From Rhodobacteraceae bacterium UBA2553 (GTDB lineage Bacteria > Pseudomonadota > Alphaproteobacteria > Rhodobacterales > Rhodobacteraceae): a DNA stretch of 8,332 nt. This document shows, one piece after another, positions 1 through 6,346 of this stretch. Positions within the stretch are counted from its first letter, which is position 1. Each line of letters opens with the position of its first letter. The stretch spans positions 1-8,332 of the forward strand of contig DDMF01000065.1 in assembly GCA_002340515.1 (NCBI GenBank). Reading direction: 5' to 3'. A program made the translations under genes and the position numbers. The notes under the pieces were generated by a model that saw nothing but the letters and a program-made list of their open reading frames with translations, was not told where the DNA came from and searched no databases.

Positions 1-9
1 CGAAAAACC

Positions 10-51
10 TTAAACAAAGCCGCCGTCCACACGCTGATCGTATGGACGGCG
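10..51 (-). terminator. Probable Rho-independent terminator of the DHFR-fold gene
   Basis: A 9-bp perfect inverted repeat pairs 21-29 (CGCCGTCCA) with 43-51 (TGGACGGCG). After one C/A mismatch the stem continues with 3 more pairs (31-33 with 39-41), closing on a 5-nt loop. Read on the minus strand the hairpin begins about 11 nt after the TAA of the reductase-fold gene and is followed by a T-rich tract (GCTTTGTTT), as expected for an intrinsic terminator. The tract is interrupted, so termination may be partial. I did not compute a folding energy. Confidence 0.7.
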
Positions 52-62
52 AACATGAAATA

Positions 63-596
63 TTAGGGTGACCGCGTAAACTCTTCGAGTAGATAACCGT
101 TATCGTAGGATTTTGTAGTGACCCGCGAAAGGGCCGCTACATCTGCCGATTTTCCAAAGAGGGTCACTCCTGATCCGTAAATACAGGGTGCGCGCTTTAG
201 GATGACGCGATCAATGAGCCTCTGATGCAACATCCAACCAGCAAAATCCCCACCTCCGCATAGGTAAATTGGACCCGCAGATGTCTGTTTTAGATCGCGA
301 ATGTCTTGGGCATCCGCTGTGCGCCAAACTGAAATTTCGCTATTGTCAGGGACTTGTAATGTCTTTGAAAAGACGTTGGTTTTCATATGAGGATAGGGGT
401 TTTGGCCGGCTGCTAGGCCGAAGTCATACCCAAATTCATAGGTATGACGCCCCATGAGCGCGGTGGAATATCCGGACATTCGCGTCGTGTAGTCTTCGAC
501 CACAGGTCCATCATGTGCAAATTTCGAAACATCTCCAGCCGGACCAGAGATAAAGCCATCAAGTGAGACGGCCACGTCATAGATAATAGGATGCAT
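63..596 (-). CDS. Dihydrofolate reductase family protein (RibD C-terminal fold)
   Basis: Small soluble protein of 177 residues with the RibD-C/DHFR-like NADPH-binding fold. Visible hallmarks are the N-terminal strand and loop VAVSLDGFISG (residues 8-18), MGRHTYEFG (48-56), a glycine-rich nucleotide loop YLCGGGDFAGWML (111-123), and the C-terminal block IDRVILKRAPCIYGSGVTLFG (128-148). These resemble the stand-alone 'dihydrofolate reductase family' proteins, probably NADPH-dependent reductases. The substrate is unknown, and neither folate nor riboflavin use can be claimed. An in-frame ATG at 647 would add 17 residues, but the ATG at 596 is preferred: it has GGAG 6 nt upstream and the homologous fold begins directly after it. 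The gene has its own promoter, a structured leader and a terminator-like hairpin, so it is probably transcribed alone although it follows murJ on the same strand. Base composition is visibly lower in GC than murJ (361-420 is 30/60 GC; 1381-1440 in murJ is 46/60), which hints at separate ancestry. Confidence 0.88.
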   Translation of the reverse strand: MHPIIYDVAVSLDGFISGPAGDVSKFAHDGPVVEDYTTRMSGYSTALMGRHTYEFGYDFGLAAGQNPYPHMKTNVFSKTLQVPDNSEISVWRTADAQDIRDLKQTSAGPIYLCGGGDFAGWMLHQRLIDRVILKRAPCIYGSGVTLFGKSADVAALSRVTTKSYDNGYLLEEFTRSP

Positions 597-684
597 TGAG
601 TGCTCCAAGGAATGTAAATCTGAATAAGCCCTAAGGCAGCTTGTCATAAGATTTACTTGATCACTGGCAGAGCACTCCTTGGTT
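597..684 (-). promoter_or_regulatory. Structured 5' leader that can sequester the ribosome binding site
   Basis: On the minus strand, between the predicted transcription start (about 683-684) and the ATG at 596, two perfect 8-bp inverted repeats are properly nested. The outer one pairs GAGTGCTC (677-670) with GAGCACTC (605-598). The inner one pairs GTAAATCT (656-649) with AGATTTAC (621-614). The outer 3' arm contains three bases of the GGAG Shine-Dalgarno (606-603), so folding would hide it. A competing 6-bp pairing, CCAAGG (682-677) with CCTTGG (610-605), cannot form at the same time as the outer helix in a simple fold. The apical 27 nt can add AAGC/GCTT. This is direct inspection; thermodynamics and any ligand or temperature response are untested. 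Confidence 0.5.
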
Positions 685-690
685 TAAATA

Positions 691-719
691 ATTGTAACTT
701 GGCAGGATGGGCATGTCAA
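691..719 (-). promoter_or_regulatory. Sigma70-type promoter of the DHFR-fold gene
   Basis: Reading the minus strand there is a perfect -35 TTGACA (719-714), a 17-bp spacer, and a -10 TACAAT (696-691, 5 of 6 consensus bases). An AT-rich stretch follows, putting the start point near 683-684. It lies between the murJ stop and the reductase-fold gene, pointing at the latter. This is the best promoter match I found in the window. Confidence 0.75.
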
Positions 720-780
720 TTTGGACGCGAGGCCGATATTTTGCAGGAAGGGCTGAGATTGTGCATCTGACCCACAACAC

Positions 781-2334
781 TCATCCCCCCCGACGCAGCG
801 CCGCCTTCAACTCGCCCAATCGAAACGCGCCAAAGAGTTGACCGAAAAGCGCGTAGGACAGCATGCCGCCGCCCACCAAGATCAGAAGTGCGATGAATTT
901 CAGGCCCGCCATGCCAAACATGGGGCCGACCATGATCACGATGCCCCAAAGCACAGCGCCCATCGCCCAGCTTGCCGCCACAATGCGCCAGAACCGGCGC
1001 CAAAAGCGCGCATCAAACCGTGTCTCGTCCCCCATGCGCCACGCGCCGACCCAGGTCAGGATGACCATGCTCCACGCTGCAATCGACGTACCAATGGCGG
1101 CGGCGATATAGCCCAGATAGATGCTTAACCCAATGGCAAGACCGGCGTTCACCACCATGCCGAACATCGCAAAGTAAAACGGGGTTTTGGTGTTTTCGCG
1201 GGCGAAATAGACAGAGGACAGCACTTTTTGCAGCACAAAGGCGGGCAGGCCCAATCCGTAGATTGCGGTGGCCAGCGCCGTGCGCGCGGTGTCGTCGGCT
1301 GAGAATGCGCCGCGTTGAAACAGCACCTCAATCAGCGGTGTGGGCACCATGATCAGGGCCACGGCGGCGGGCAGGGTCAGGGCCAATGACAGCTCGCCCG
1401 CGCGCGAGAACGCCTCGCGCCCACCCTCGGCATCGCCCGCGCGCAGACGGCGGGCCAGTTCGGGTAAAAGCACAATGCCCATGGCAATGCCGACCACACC
1501 CAAAGGCAGTTGATACAGGCGGTCGGCGTAATAAAGCCACGCGTTTGCACCCTCAAAATAGCTCGCGACCTGACGCCCCACCACAAGGTTGATTTGTGTC
1601 ACACCCCCGGCCATCGCGGCGGGGGCGGCGATGATCGCGAGGCGTTTTAGTTCCGGCGTCATATGCGGCATGCGCGGGATCAGGCGGTAGCCTGCGCGCG
1701 AGGCGGCGATCCACACCAGCGCAAATTGCGCGATGCCCGCCACCGGCACCGTCCACGCCAGCGCGTCGCCAATCGACCAGCCCATCGACCACGCCACAGC
1801 CATGGCGGCGATAAAGATGATGTTGAGCAAGACCGGGGCGGCGGCGGCGGCCACAAAGCGCCCGGTGGCATTCAGCACGCCAGACATCAGCGCCGCCATC
1901 GAGATGAAAAGGATATAGGGAAACGCCACACGGCCGAAATAAACGGTCATCGCAAAACGCTCATCCTGCGCAAAGCCTGACGCCAGCGCATAGACCAGCG
2001 CGGGCATGAAAATTTGTGCAATCACGGTGAAAATGAGCAAGATGAACATCAGGCCAGACAGGGCGTCACGGGCAAATTCCAAGGCTCCTGCCGGGCCTGT
2101 TTCACCACCTTCATGCTTCTTGGCAAACATCGGTACAAAGGCCACATTCAACGTGCCCTCGGCGAAAAATCGGCGAAACATATTGGGCAGGGAAAAGGCC
2201 ATCAAAAAGGCCTCAGCCACCGCTGACGACCCCAAAAAGGCACCGATCAGGATGTCACGCACAAAGCCCAGAATGCGGCTGGCCATGGTCCAGCCCCCAA
2301 CGGTCATAAAGCCGCGCGCCAGTTTTGATGCCAT
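781..2334 (-). CDS. murJ: Lipid II flippase MurJ (MviN)
   Basis: Polytopic inner-membrane protein of 517 residues, the usual size for the family. MurJ (MOP superfamily) moves lipid II from the cytoplasmic to the periplasmic face for peptidoglycan assembly. The family signature is clear: GGWTMASRILGFVRD (13-27), with R20 and R26 matching the essential arginines R18/R24 of E. coli MurJ; EAFLMAFSLPNMFRRFFAEG (41-60), with E41 at the position of E. coli D39; YYADRLYQLPLGVVGIAMG (268-286), with D271/R272 matching D269/R270; and ARENTKTPFY (378-387). Many hydrophobic stretches fit the 14-helix topology. The ATG shares its A with the glnD stop codon (TAATG), which indicates translational coupling. 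AAAGGG lies 10 nt upstream inside glnD. No convincing terminator follows the gene before the next promoter. Confidence 0.97.
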   Translation of the reverse strand: MASKLARGFMTVGGWTMASRILGFVRDILIGAFLGSSAVAEAFLMAFSLPNMFRRFFAEGTLNVAFVPMFAKKHEGGETGPAGALEFARDALSGLMFILLIFTVIAQIFMPALVYALASGFAQDERFAMTVYFGRVAFPYILFISMAALMSGVLNATGRFVAAAAAPVLLNIIFIAAMAVAWSMGWSIGDALAWTVPVAGIAQFALVWIAASRAGYRLIPRMPHMTPELKRLAIIAAPAAMAGGVTQINLVVGRQVASYFEGANAWLYYADRLYQLPLGVVGIAMGIVLLPELARRLRAGDAEGGREAFSRAGELSLALTLPAAVALIMVPTPLIEVLFQRGAFSADDTARTALATAIYGLGLPAFVLQKVLSSVYFARENTKTPFYFAMFGMVVNAGLAIGLSIYLGYIAAAIGTSIAAWSMVILTWVGAWRMGDETRFDARFWRRFWRIVAASWAMGAVLWGIVIMVGPMFGMAGLKFIALLILVGGGMLSYALFGQLFGAFRLGELKAALRRGG

Positions 2335-5162
2335 TACGATTTTGCCCTTTTCGCGCCCTGCTCAATTGCGTGGCGAAGCTTCTGCTCCAGCGTGCTTTGC
2401 TTTGCTTGGGCGTGGAATTTCAGCCCAAACATGTCTTTCACGTAAAATGTATCCACCACCTGTTCGCCAAAGGTCGCAATCACGGCGGACGCAATATAAA
2501 CATTGGCGTCGGCCAAGGTGCGCGTGAGGTCATATAACAGGCCGGGGCGGTCGCGGGTGTCGACCTCAATGATCGTGTAAATTTCCGACCCTTCATTATC
2601 AAAGGTGATGGTGGTGGGCACCTTAAAGGCCCGCTCGCGTTTCTTGATTTTGTCGCGATCCGCCATGGCTTCGCGCGCAACCACTTCGCCACGCAGGATT
2701 TTGTGGATCATCTGCGTGACGCGCTTTTCCTTTCCCGCATCATAGGGGCGGCCCTCGGCGTCCTGTACCCAGAAACAGGCCGTGGCATAACCGTCTTTTG
2801 AGGTATAAGTCCGCGCATCCACGATGTTGGCCCCGACCAGCGTTAAGGCCCCCGCAAGGCGCGAGAAAATCCCCGGATGATCCGCCAGAACAATATAGGC
2901 ACGGGTCACATCGCGGTCTTCATCCCGCACAAGTTCGATGCGGACTTCGTCATCCTCAATACCGTTCAGCAACTGCGCAAATGTCATATGGGCGCTGACA
3001 TGCAGCCCTTGCCAATAAGCGTCGTAATGGCGCTTGGTTTCGGCCTTCAGCGCCTTGCTGGGCCAATCGGGCAAGGCGGCGCGCAGGGCCTTTTTCGCCT
3101 CGGTTCCACGGTTCTCGCGGTTCAGCTCTTCGGTGCCGTTTTCCAAAACCCGCGAGGTTTGATTGTACAGCGTGCGGATCAGGGTGGCTTTCCAGTTGTT
3201 CCATGTGGCGGGGCCGACCCCGCGAATGTCACAGACCGTCAGCACGGTCAGCAAATCAAGCCGCCGCTGCGAACGCACCGCCTTGGCAAAATCACGTACC
3301 GTGCGCGGGTCGGCGATGTCGCGTTTCTGCGCCATGTCCGACATCAAAAGATGATAGCGCACCAGCCATTCGACGGTTTCACATTCGCGCGCGGTCAGGC
3401 CCAGACGCGGGGCCACTTTGCGGGCGATTTGCGCGCCCAGAATGGAATGATCCTGCGGGCGGCCTTTGCCAATATCATGCAGCAACATCGCCACCATCAA
3501 CGTCTTGCGATTGATGCCTTTGTCGAGAATTTCAGAGCTGATCGGCAGCTCCACATCCAGTTCGTGTCGTTCAATCTGAGCAAAGGTGGAAATCACCTGA
3601 ATGGTGTGTTCGTCCACCGTATAGGCGTGATACATATTGAACTGCATCATCGCGACAATCGGTTCAAATTCCGGGATAAACGCGGCCAAGGCGCCAAGTT
3701 CGTTCATCCGGCGCAGCGCACGTTCCGGGTTGCCGTGTTTCAGCAGAAGCCCAAGGAAAATCCGCGTGGCTTCTTTGTCCGCGCGCATGTCATTGTCAAT
3801 CAGATGCAGGTTGGCCGACACCAGCCGCATCGCGTCCGGATGGATCAACATTCCCGTGCGCAGCCCCTCTTCAAACAGGCGCAGAAGGTTAAGTTTATCG
3901 GCGAGGAATTTGTCCTCATTGGCGATGGTCAGGCGGCCATGTTTGATGGCAAATCCCGGTTTGACCTTTTTGCGCCGCTTCAGAAACCGGAACAGTGCCG
4001 GTTCCTGTTTCAAATGTTGCGCCTCAAGGGCGGTCAGAAAAATCCGGGTGACTTCGCCCACTTGGGTCGCGTGGCGGAAATAGGCCTGCATGAAATGCTC
4101 AACCCCGCGCCGCCCCCCTTTGTCGGTAAACCCAAGTCGGTCCGCGACTTCGACCTGTAGATCAAAGGTCAGCTGTTCGGTGGGGCGATTGGTGACCAGA
4201 TGCAATTGGCATCGGACCGCCCAAAGGAATTCTTCGGCCCGGCGGAATCTGTCAAACTCGCCTTTGGTAAACAGATCCAAGCGGGCCAGATCGGCGGTGC
4301 GCAACACGCGGTGTTGATATTTTGCGACCCAAAACAGCGTTTGAAGATCGCGCAGCCCGCCTTTGCCCTCTTTGACATTGGGTTCCACTACGTACCGCTG
4401 GCCGCCCTGTTTTTTATGGCGTGTGTCGCGTTCTGCCAGCTTGGCTTCGATGAATTCGGGCAGGGTGGATTGGAAGAGATCCTGCCAAAGCCGGTCGGTT
4501 AGCTCGCCAGACAACAGCGCGTCACCGCAGACCGCGCGCTGTTCCAAAAGGGCTGTTCGGATGGTGAAATCTTCGCGCCCCAACCGCAGGCAATCGTCGA
4601 TGGTGCGGGCGGAATGGCCCACTTTCAGGCGCAGATCCCACAGCATATACAGCATGCTTTCAATCACGCTTTCCGCCCAGGGGGTGATCTTATAGGGCGT
4701 CAGAAACAGCAAATCCACGTCCGATTGCGGGGCCATTTCGGCGCGGCCATATCCGCCCACCGCACAGACAGCGATGCGTTCTGACGCGGTGGGGTTGGAC
4801 AGTGGATGCAGGATTTCTGTCGCCAGCCGAAACGTGGTTTGTACGATGCCGTCGGTCAAATACGCATAGGCCGCCGTGGCGCGGTAGGCGGCAAACGGGG
4901 TGTGTGACAGGGCTTCGGCAATGGCACTGCGCCCCGCTTTCATCGCCCCGCGCAAAATGCTCACACAGGCCTTGCGCCGGGCAGCATCATCCCTGGCTTC
5001 GTCCAGCAAGAGGTCCAGATCAGACCAAACTGCAGCCGCGTCAAAGATCGCGGCTGCTGGGCAGATTAAACCATCTACCGGTTCAGGGAAATGCGGGTGC
5101 GGATCAGAAGCCGGCACCTGAGAAGCTTCTTGGGGCAGGGTCGATGACAAGGACTTGACCAT
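2334..5162 (-). CDS. glnD: Bifunctional [protein-PII] uridylyltransferase/uridylyl-removing enzyme
   Basis: Cytosolic nitrogen sensor that uridylylates PII (GlnB/GlnK) when glutamine is low and deuridylylates it when glutamine is high. Full GlnD architecture is present over 942 residues: nucleotidyltransferase domain with GGYGR (136-140) and the metal-binding SDVDL motif (D148, D150); GlnD linker region with NVKEGKGGLRDLQTL (262-276); HD hydrolase domain with HAYTVDEHT (512-520) and the HD pair in LLHDIGKGRPQDHS (H562, D563); and two C-terminal ACT domains for glutamine sensing (about 756-829, with ADHPGIFSRLAGAL, and 865-934, with DRPGLLYDLTRTLAD). The start is uncertain: ATG 5195, ATG 5162 or GTG 5117 are all in frame and none has a strong Shine-Dalgarno. 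Similarity recognisable to me begins only around LICPAAAIFD (residue 32). All choices overlap the upstream lipoprotein gene (by 92, 59 or 14 nt). A long antisense frame on the plus strand is a composition artefact. Confidence 0.97.
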   Translation of the reverse strand: MVKSLSSTLPQEASQVPASDPHPHFPEPVDGLICPAAAIFDAAAVWSDLDLLLDEARDDAARRKACVSILRGAMKAGRSAIAEALSHTPFAAYRATAAYAYLTDGIVQTTFRLATEILHPLSNPTASERIAVCAVGGYGRAEMAPQSDVDLLFLTPYKITPWAESVIESMLYMLWDLRLKVGHSARTIDDCLRLGREDFTIRTALLEQRAVCGDALLSGELTDRLWQDLFQSTLPEFIEAKLAERDTRHKKQGGQRYVVEPNVKEGKGGLRDLQTLFWVAKYQHRVLRTADLARLDLFTKGEFDRFRRAEEFLWAVRCQLHLVTNRPTEQLTFDLQVEVADRLGFTDKGGRRGVEHFMQAYFRHATQVGEVTRIFLTALEAQHLKQEPALFRFLKRRKKVKPGFAIKHGRLTIANEDKFLADKLNLLRLFEEGLRTGMLIHPDAMRLVSANLHLIDNDMRADKEATRIFLGLLLKHGNPERALRRMNELGALAAFIPEFEPIVAMMQFNMYHAYTVDEHTIQVISTFAQIERHELDVELPISSEILDKGINRKTLMVAMLLHDIGKGRPQDHSILGAQIARKVAPRLGLTARECETVEWLVRYHLLMSDMAQKRDIADPRTVRDFAKAVRSQRRLDLLTVLTVCDIRGVGPATWNNWKATLIRTLYNQTSRVLENGTEELNRENRGTEAKKALRAALPDWPSKALKAETKRHYDAYWQGLHVSAHMTFAQLLNGIEDDEVRIELVRDEDRDVTRAYIVLADHPGIFSRLAGALTLVGANIVDARTYTSKDGYATACFWVQDAEGRPYDAGKEKRVTQMIHKILRGEVVAREAMADRDKIKKRERAFKVPTTITFDNEGSEIYTIIEVDTRDRPGLLYDLTRTLADANVYIASAVIATFGEQVVDTFYVKDMFGLKFHAQAKQSTLEQKLRHAIEQGAKRAKS

Positions 5163-6276
5163 TCTGGATTTGGGCAACCGCAAGGCCGCGTTCATTTGTA
5201 CCGTCGCCCCGCAGGCGGAAGATGCCGCTTACGCCCGCAAACCCTTGTGCGCTGGTCAGCGCAGATGTGCTGAGCGCTTTGGCATTGCCAGATTTCGCAA
5301 GGGCCCCGATGGCCGCGATCCCATCATAGGCAAGACCGGCAATAGGGTGCGGAGGGGCGCCGTAACGGGCCTCATATCGGCCACGGAACTGTTTGCTCAG
5401 CGCAGGGTCCGGAATGGCGAACCAACCGTTTTGCAAGCCAGGCAAAGACACGGCGTTTGCGGGAATGTCCCAACGCTGCAGGCCGATGAACTGGGTGGTC
5501 GCCGGGTCAACACCGTTTTCCGGCAAGAGCCCCGCCAAGAACGGCAAGGCGCCAGAGGTGCCAGAGGTCAGGAACACAGATTGCGCACCAGAGCTTTTGA
5601 CCTGACGGCTGATCGCCGGGATCGCGTTCACAATGCCGTTTTGCGACAATTCAAACCCGCTGACGCCCGCCAATGTGGCGCCAGAGCTTGAGATGGCTTT
5701 CTGGATTGCATCCCGACCTGCGCTCTCTGATCCGTCGTTGCCATGAACAATCATGATCCGGCCTTTGCCCTGACTGCTGGCATAGCGCACCAGCCGTTTG
5801 GCAGTGTTTTCAAAGGTGTTGCCCAACACAAAGACGTTGCCGCCGGCGATAGTGGTGTTGTTTGAAAAGCTCAGCACATTCACGTTGCGGTTCGCCACCG
5901 CAAGTCCCGCTGCATTTGCGTTTTTCGCAAAAACCGGCCCGAGAATGATTTTCGCCCCGCCCTTTACCGCCTCAACCGCCATACGGGCCGCTTGGTTTGG
6001 ATCACCTGCGGTGTTGTAAACCTTCAGGTCGATCTTCACGTCAGACAGCTCCGACATGGCCAACCGTGCGGCATTTTCCAGCGATCTCGCCAAAAGCGCG
6101 TCGGTGGCAGAGCCTGACCCACCGGGCACCAAAAGAGCCACGGGAATGGGTTTGCCCGGCTTAATGCTTTGCCCAACCGAAGAGGTTTGGGGATTACAGG
6201 CTGATAGAAAAATTAAAGATGCAATTGAAAACACGGCGACCGCTGTCTTGCGGGCGCCCTGGAAAACGGCGAACAT
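5104..6276 (-). CDS. Penicillin-binding protein activator (LpoA/LppC-like lipoprotein)
   Basis: Predicted lipoprotein of 390 residues. The N-terminus has a basic segment (GARK, 7-10), a hydrophobic core and lipobox LSAC with C27 as the lipidated cysteine. The mature part is a type I periplasmic-binding fold (Peripla_BP_6/LppC-like): KPIPVALLVPGGS (42-54), a first lobe ending near ILGPVFAKNANAAG (111-124), VNVLSFSNN (132-140), RIMIVHGNDGSESAGRDA, and late HPIAGLAYDGIAAIGAL. In E. coli the LpoA C-terminal domain, which has this fold, stimulates PBP1A from the outer membrane. This protein lacks the N-terminal TPR part of the E. coli protein, so the activator role is by family name; a solute-binding role is the alternative. 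The start at 6276 is chosen over an upstream ATG at 6348 because it gives a proper signal peptide and AGAGGGG lies 7 nt upstream. It heads the unit with glnD and murJ, and the link to MurJ supports a peptidoglycan role. Confidence 0.9.
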   Translation of the reverse strand: MFAVFQGARKTAVAVFSIASLIFLSACNPQTSSVGQSIKPGKPIPVALLVPGGSGSATDALLARSLENAARLAMSELSDVKIDLKVYNTAGDPNQAARMAVEAVKGGAKIILGPVFAKNANAAGLAVANRNVNVLSFSNNTTIAGGNVFVLGNTFENTAKRLVRYASSQGKGRIMIVHGNDGSESAGRDAIQKAISSSGATLAGVSGFELSQNGIVNAIPAISRQVKSSGAQSVFLTSGTSGALPFLAGLLPENGVDPATTQFIGLQRWDIPANAVSLPGLQNGWFAIPDPALSKQFRGRYEARYGAPPHPIAGLAYDGIAAIGALAKSGNAKALSTSALTSAQGFAGVSGIFRLRGDGTNERGLAVAQIQNGQVLVIDPAPRSFSGAGF

Positions 6277-6299
6277 GAACCATCCCCTCTCGGATAAAA

Positions 6300-6316
6300 G
6301 GGTGGTAAACCCACCC
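6300..6316 (-). repeat. 6-bp hairpin in the lipoprotein 5' leader
   Basis: GGGTGG (6300-6305) and CCACCC (6311-6316) form a perfect 6-bp stem with a 5-nt loop. In a minus-strand transcript from the TATTAT element it would sit about 10 nt upstream of the AGAGGGG ribosome binding site. No U-tract specific to termination follows other than CTTTTAT, so an attenuator is possible but not shown. Confidence 0.4.
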
Positions 6317-6318
6317 GA

Positions 6319-6329
6319 CGCAGACTGCG
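6319..6329. repeat. 11-bp odd palindrome, possible operator
   Basis: CGCAG-A-CTGCG is a perfect 5-bp inverted repeat around one central base, too tight to fold as RNA but suitable as a dimer-binding DNA site. It ends one base before the plus-strand TATAAT, so a bound protein would affect rsmI initiation and probably the opposite promoter. I do not recognise it as a known alphaproteobacterial regulator box. Confidence 0.3.
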
Positions 6330-6346
6330 CTATAATAATCAACCAC

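Larger units (their letters stand above)
6277..6346. promoter_or_regulatory. Divergent promoter region between the lipoprotein gene and rsmI
   Basis: This 70-bp spacer holds signals for both directions. Plus strand: a perfect -10 TATAAT at 6331-6336, without a recognisable -35 at normal spacing. Minus strand: TATTAT at 6337-6332, with a 4-of-6 -35 candidate TGGACC (6359-6354) 16 bp upstream, inside the start of rsmI. The two -10 hexamers overlap. An odd palindrome CGCAG-A-CTGCG occupies 6319-6329, and a 6-bp hairpin follows at 6300-6316. The lipoprotein Shine-Dalgarno AGAGGGG is at 6290-6284. Promoter use is inferred; no start site is known. Confidence 0.5.

Noticed and set aside
46..59. 14-nt direct match between 46-59 and 6266-6279 (ACGGCGAACATGAA)
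   Set aside because: The second copy is the start of the lipoprotein gene. The first lies in the terminator flank and could start a frame MFAVHT running off the window, but has no Shine-Dalgarno. A match this long is not surprising in 8 kb.
598..677. GAGTGCTC and GAGCACTC resemble half-sites of the HrcA CIRCE element
   Set aside because: CIRCE has the half-sites in the order GCACTC-N9-GAGTGC. Here the order is reversed and the arms are 64 nt apart, so it fits RNA pairing and not an HrcA operator.
735..780. Possible terminator after murJ (TTGTG/CACAA on the minus strand)
   Set aside because: Only a 5-bp, weak stem with no T-tract following; murJ transcripts may read into the next gene.
2877..4160. 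Long plus-strand open frame opposite glnD (427 codons)
   Set aside because: It lies wholly antisense to a clear GlnD, has no recognisable domain, and reads as low-complexity shadow sequence typical of GC-rich genes.
6056..6346. N-terminal extension of rsmI to an upstream ATG at 6056
   Set aside because: The extra 97 codons lie opposite the signal-peptide end of the lipoprotein gene and precede the conserved RsmI N-terminus, so they are a chance open frame.
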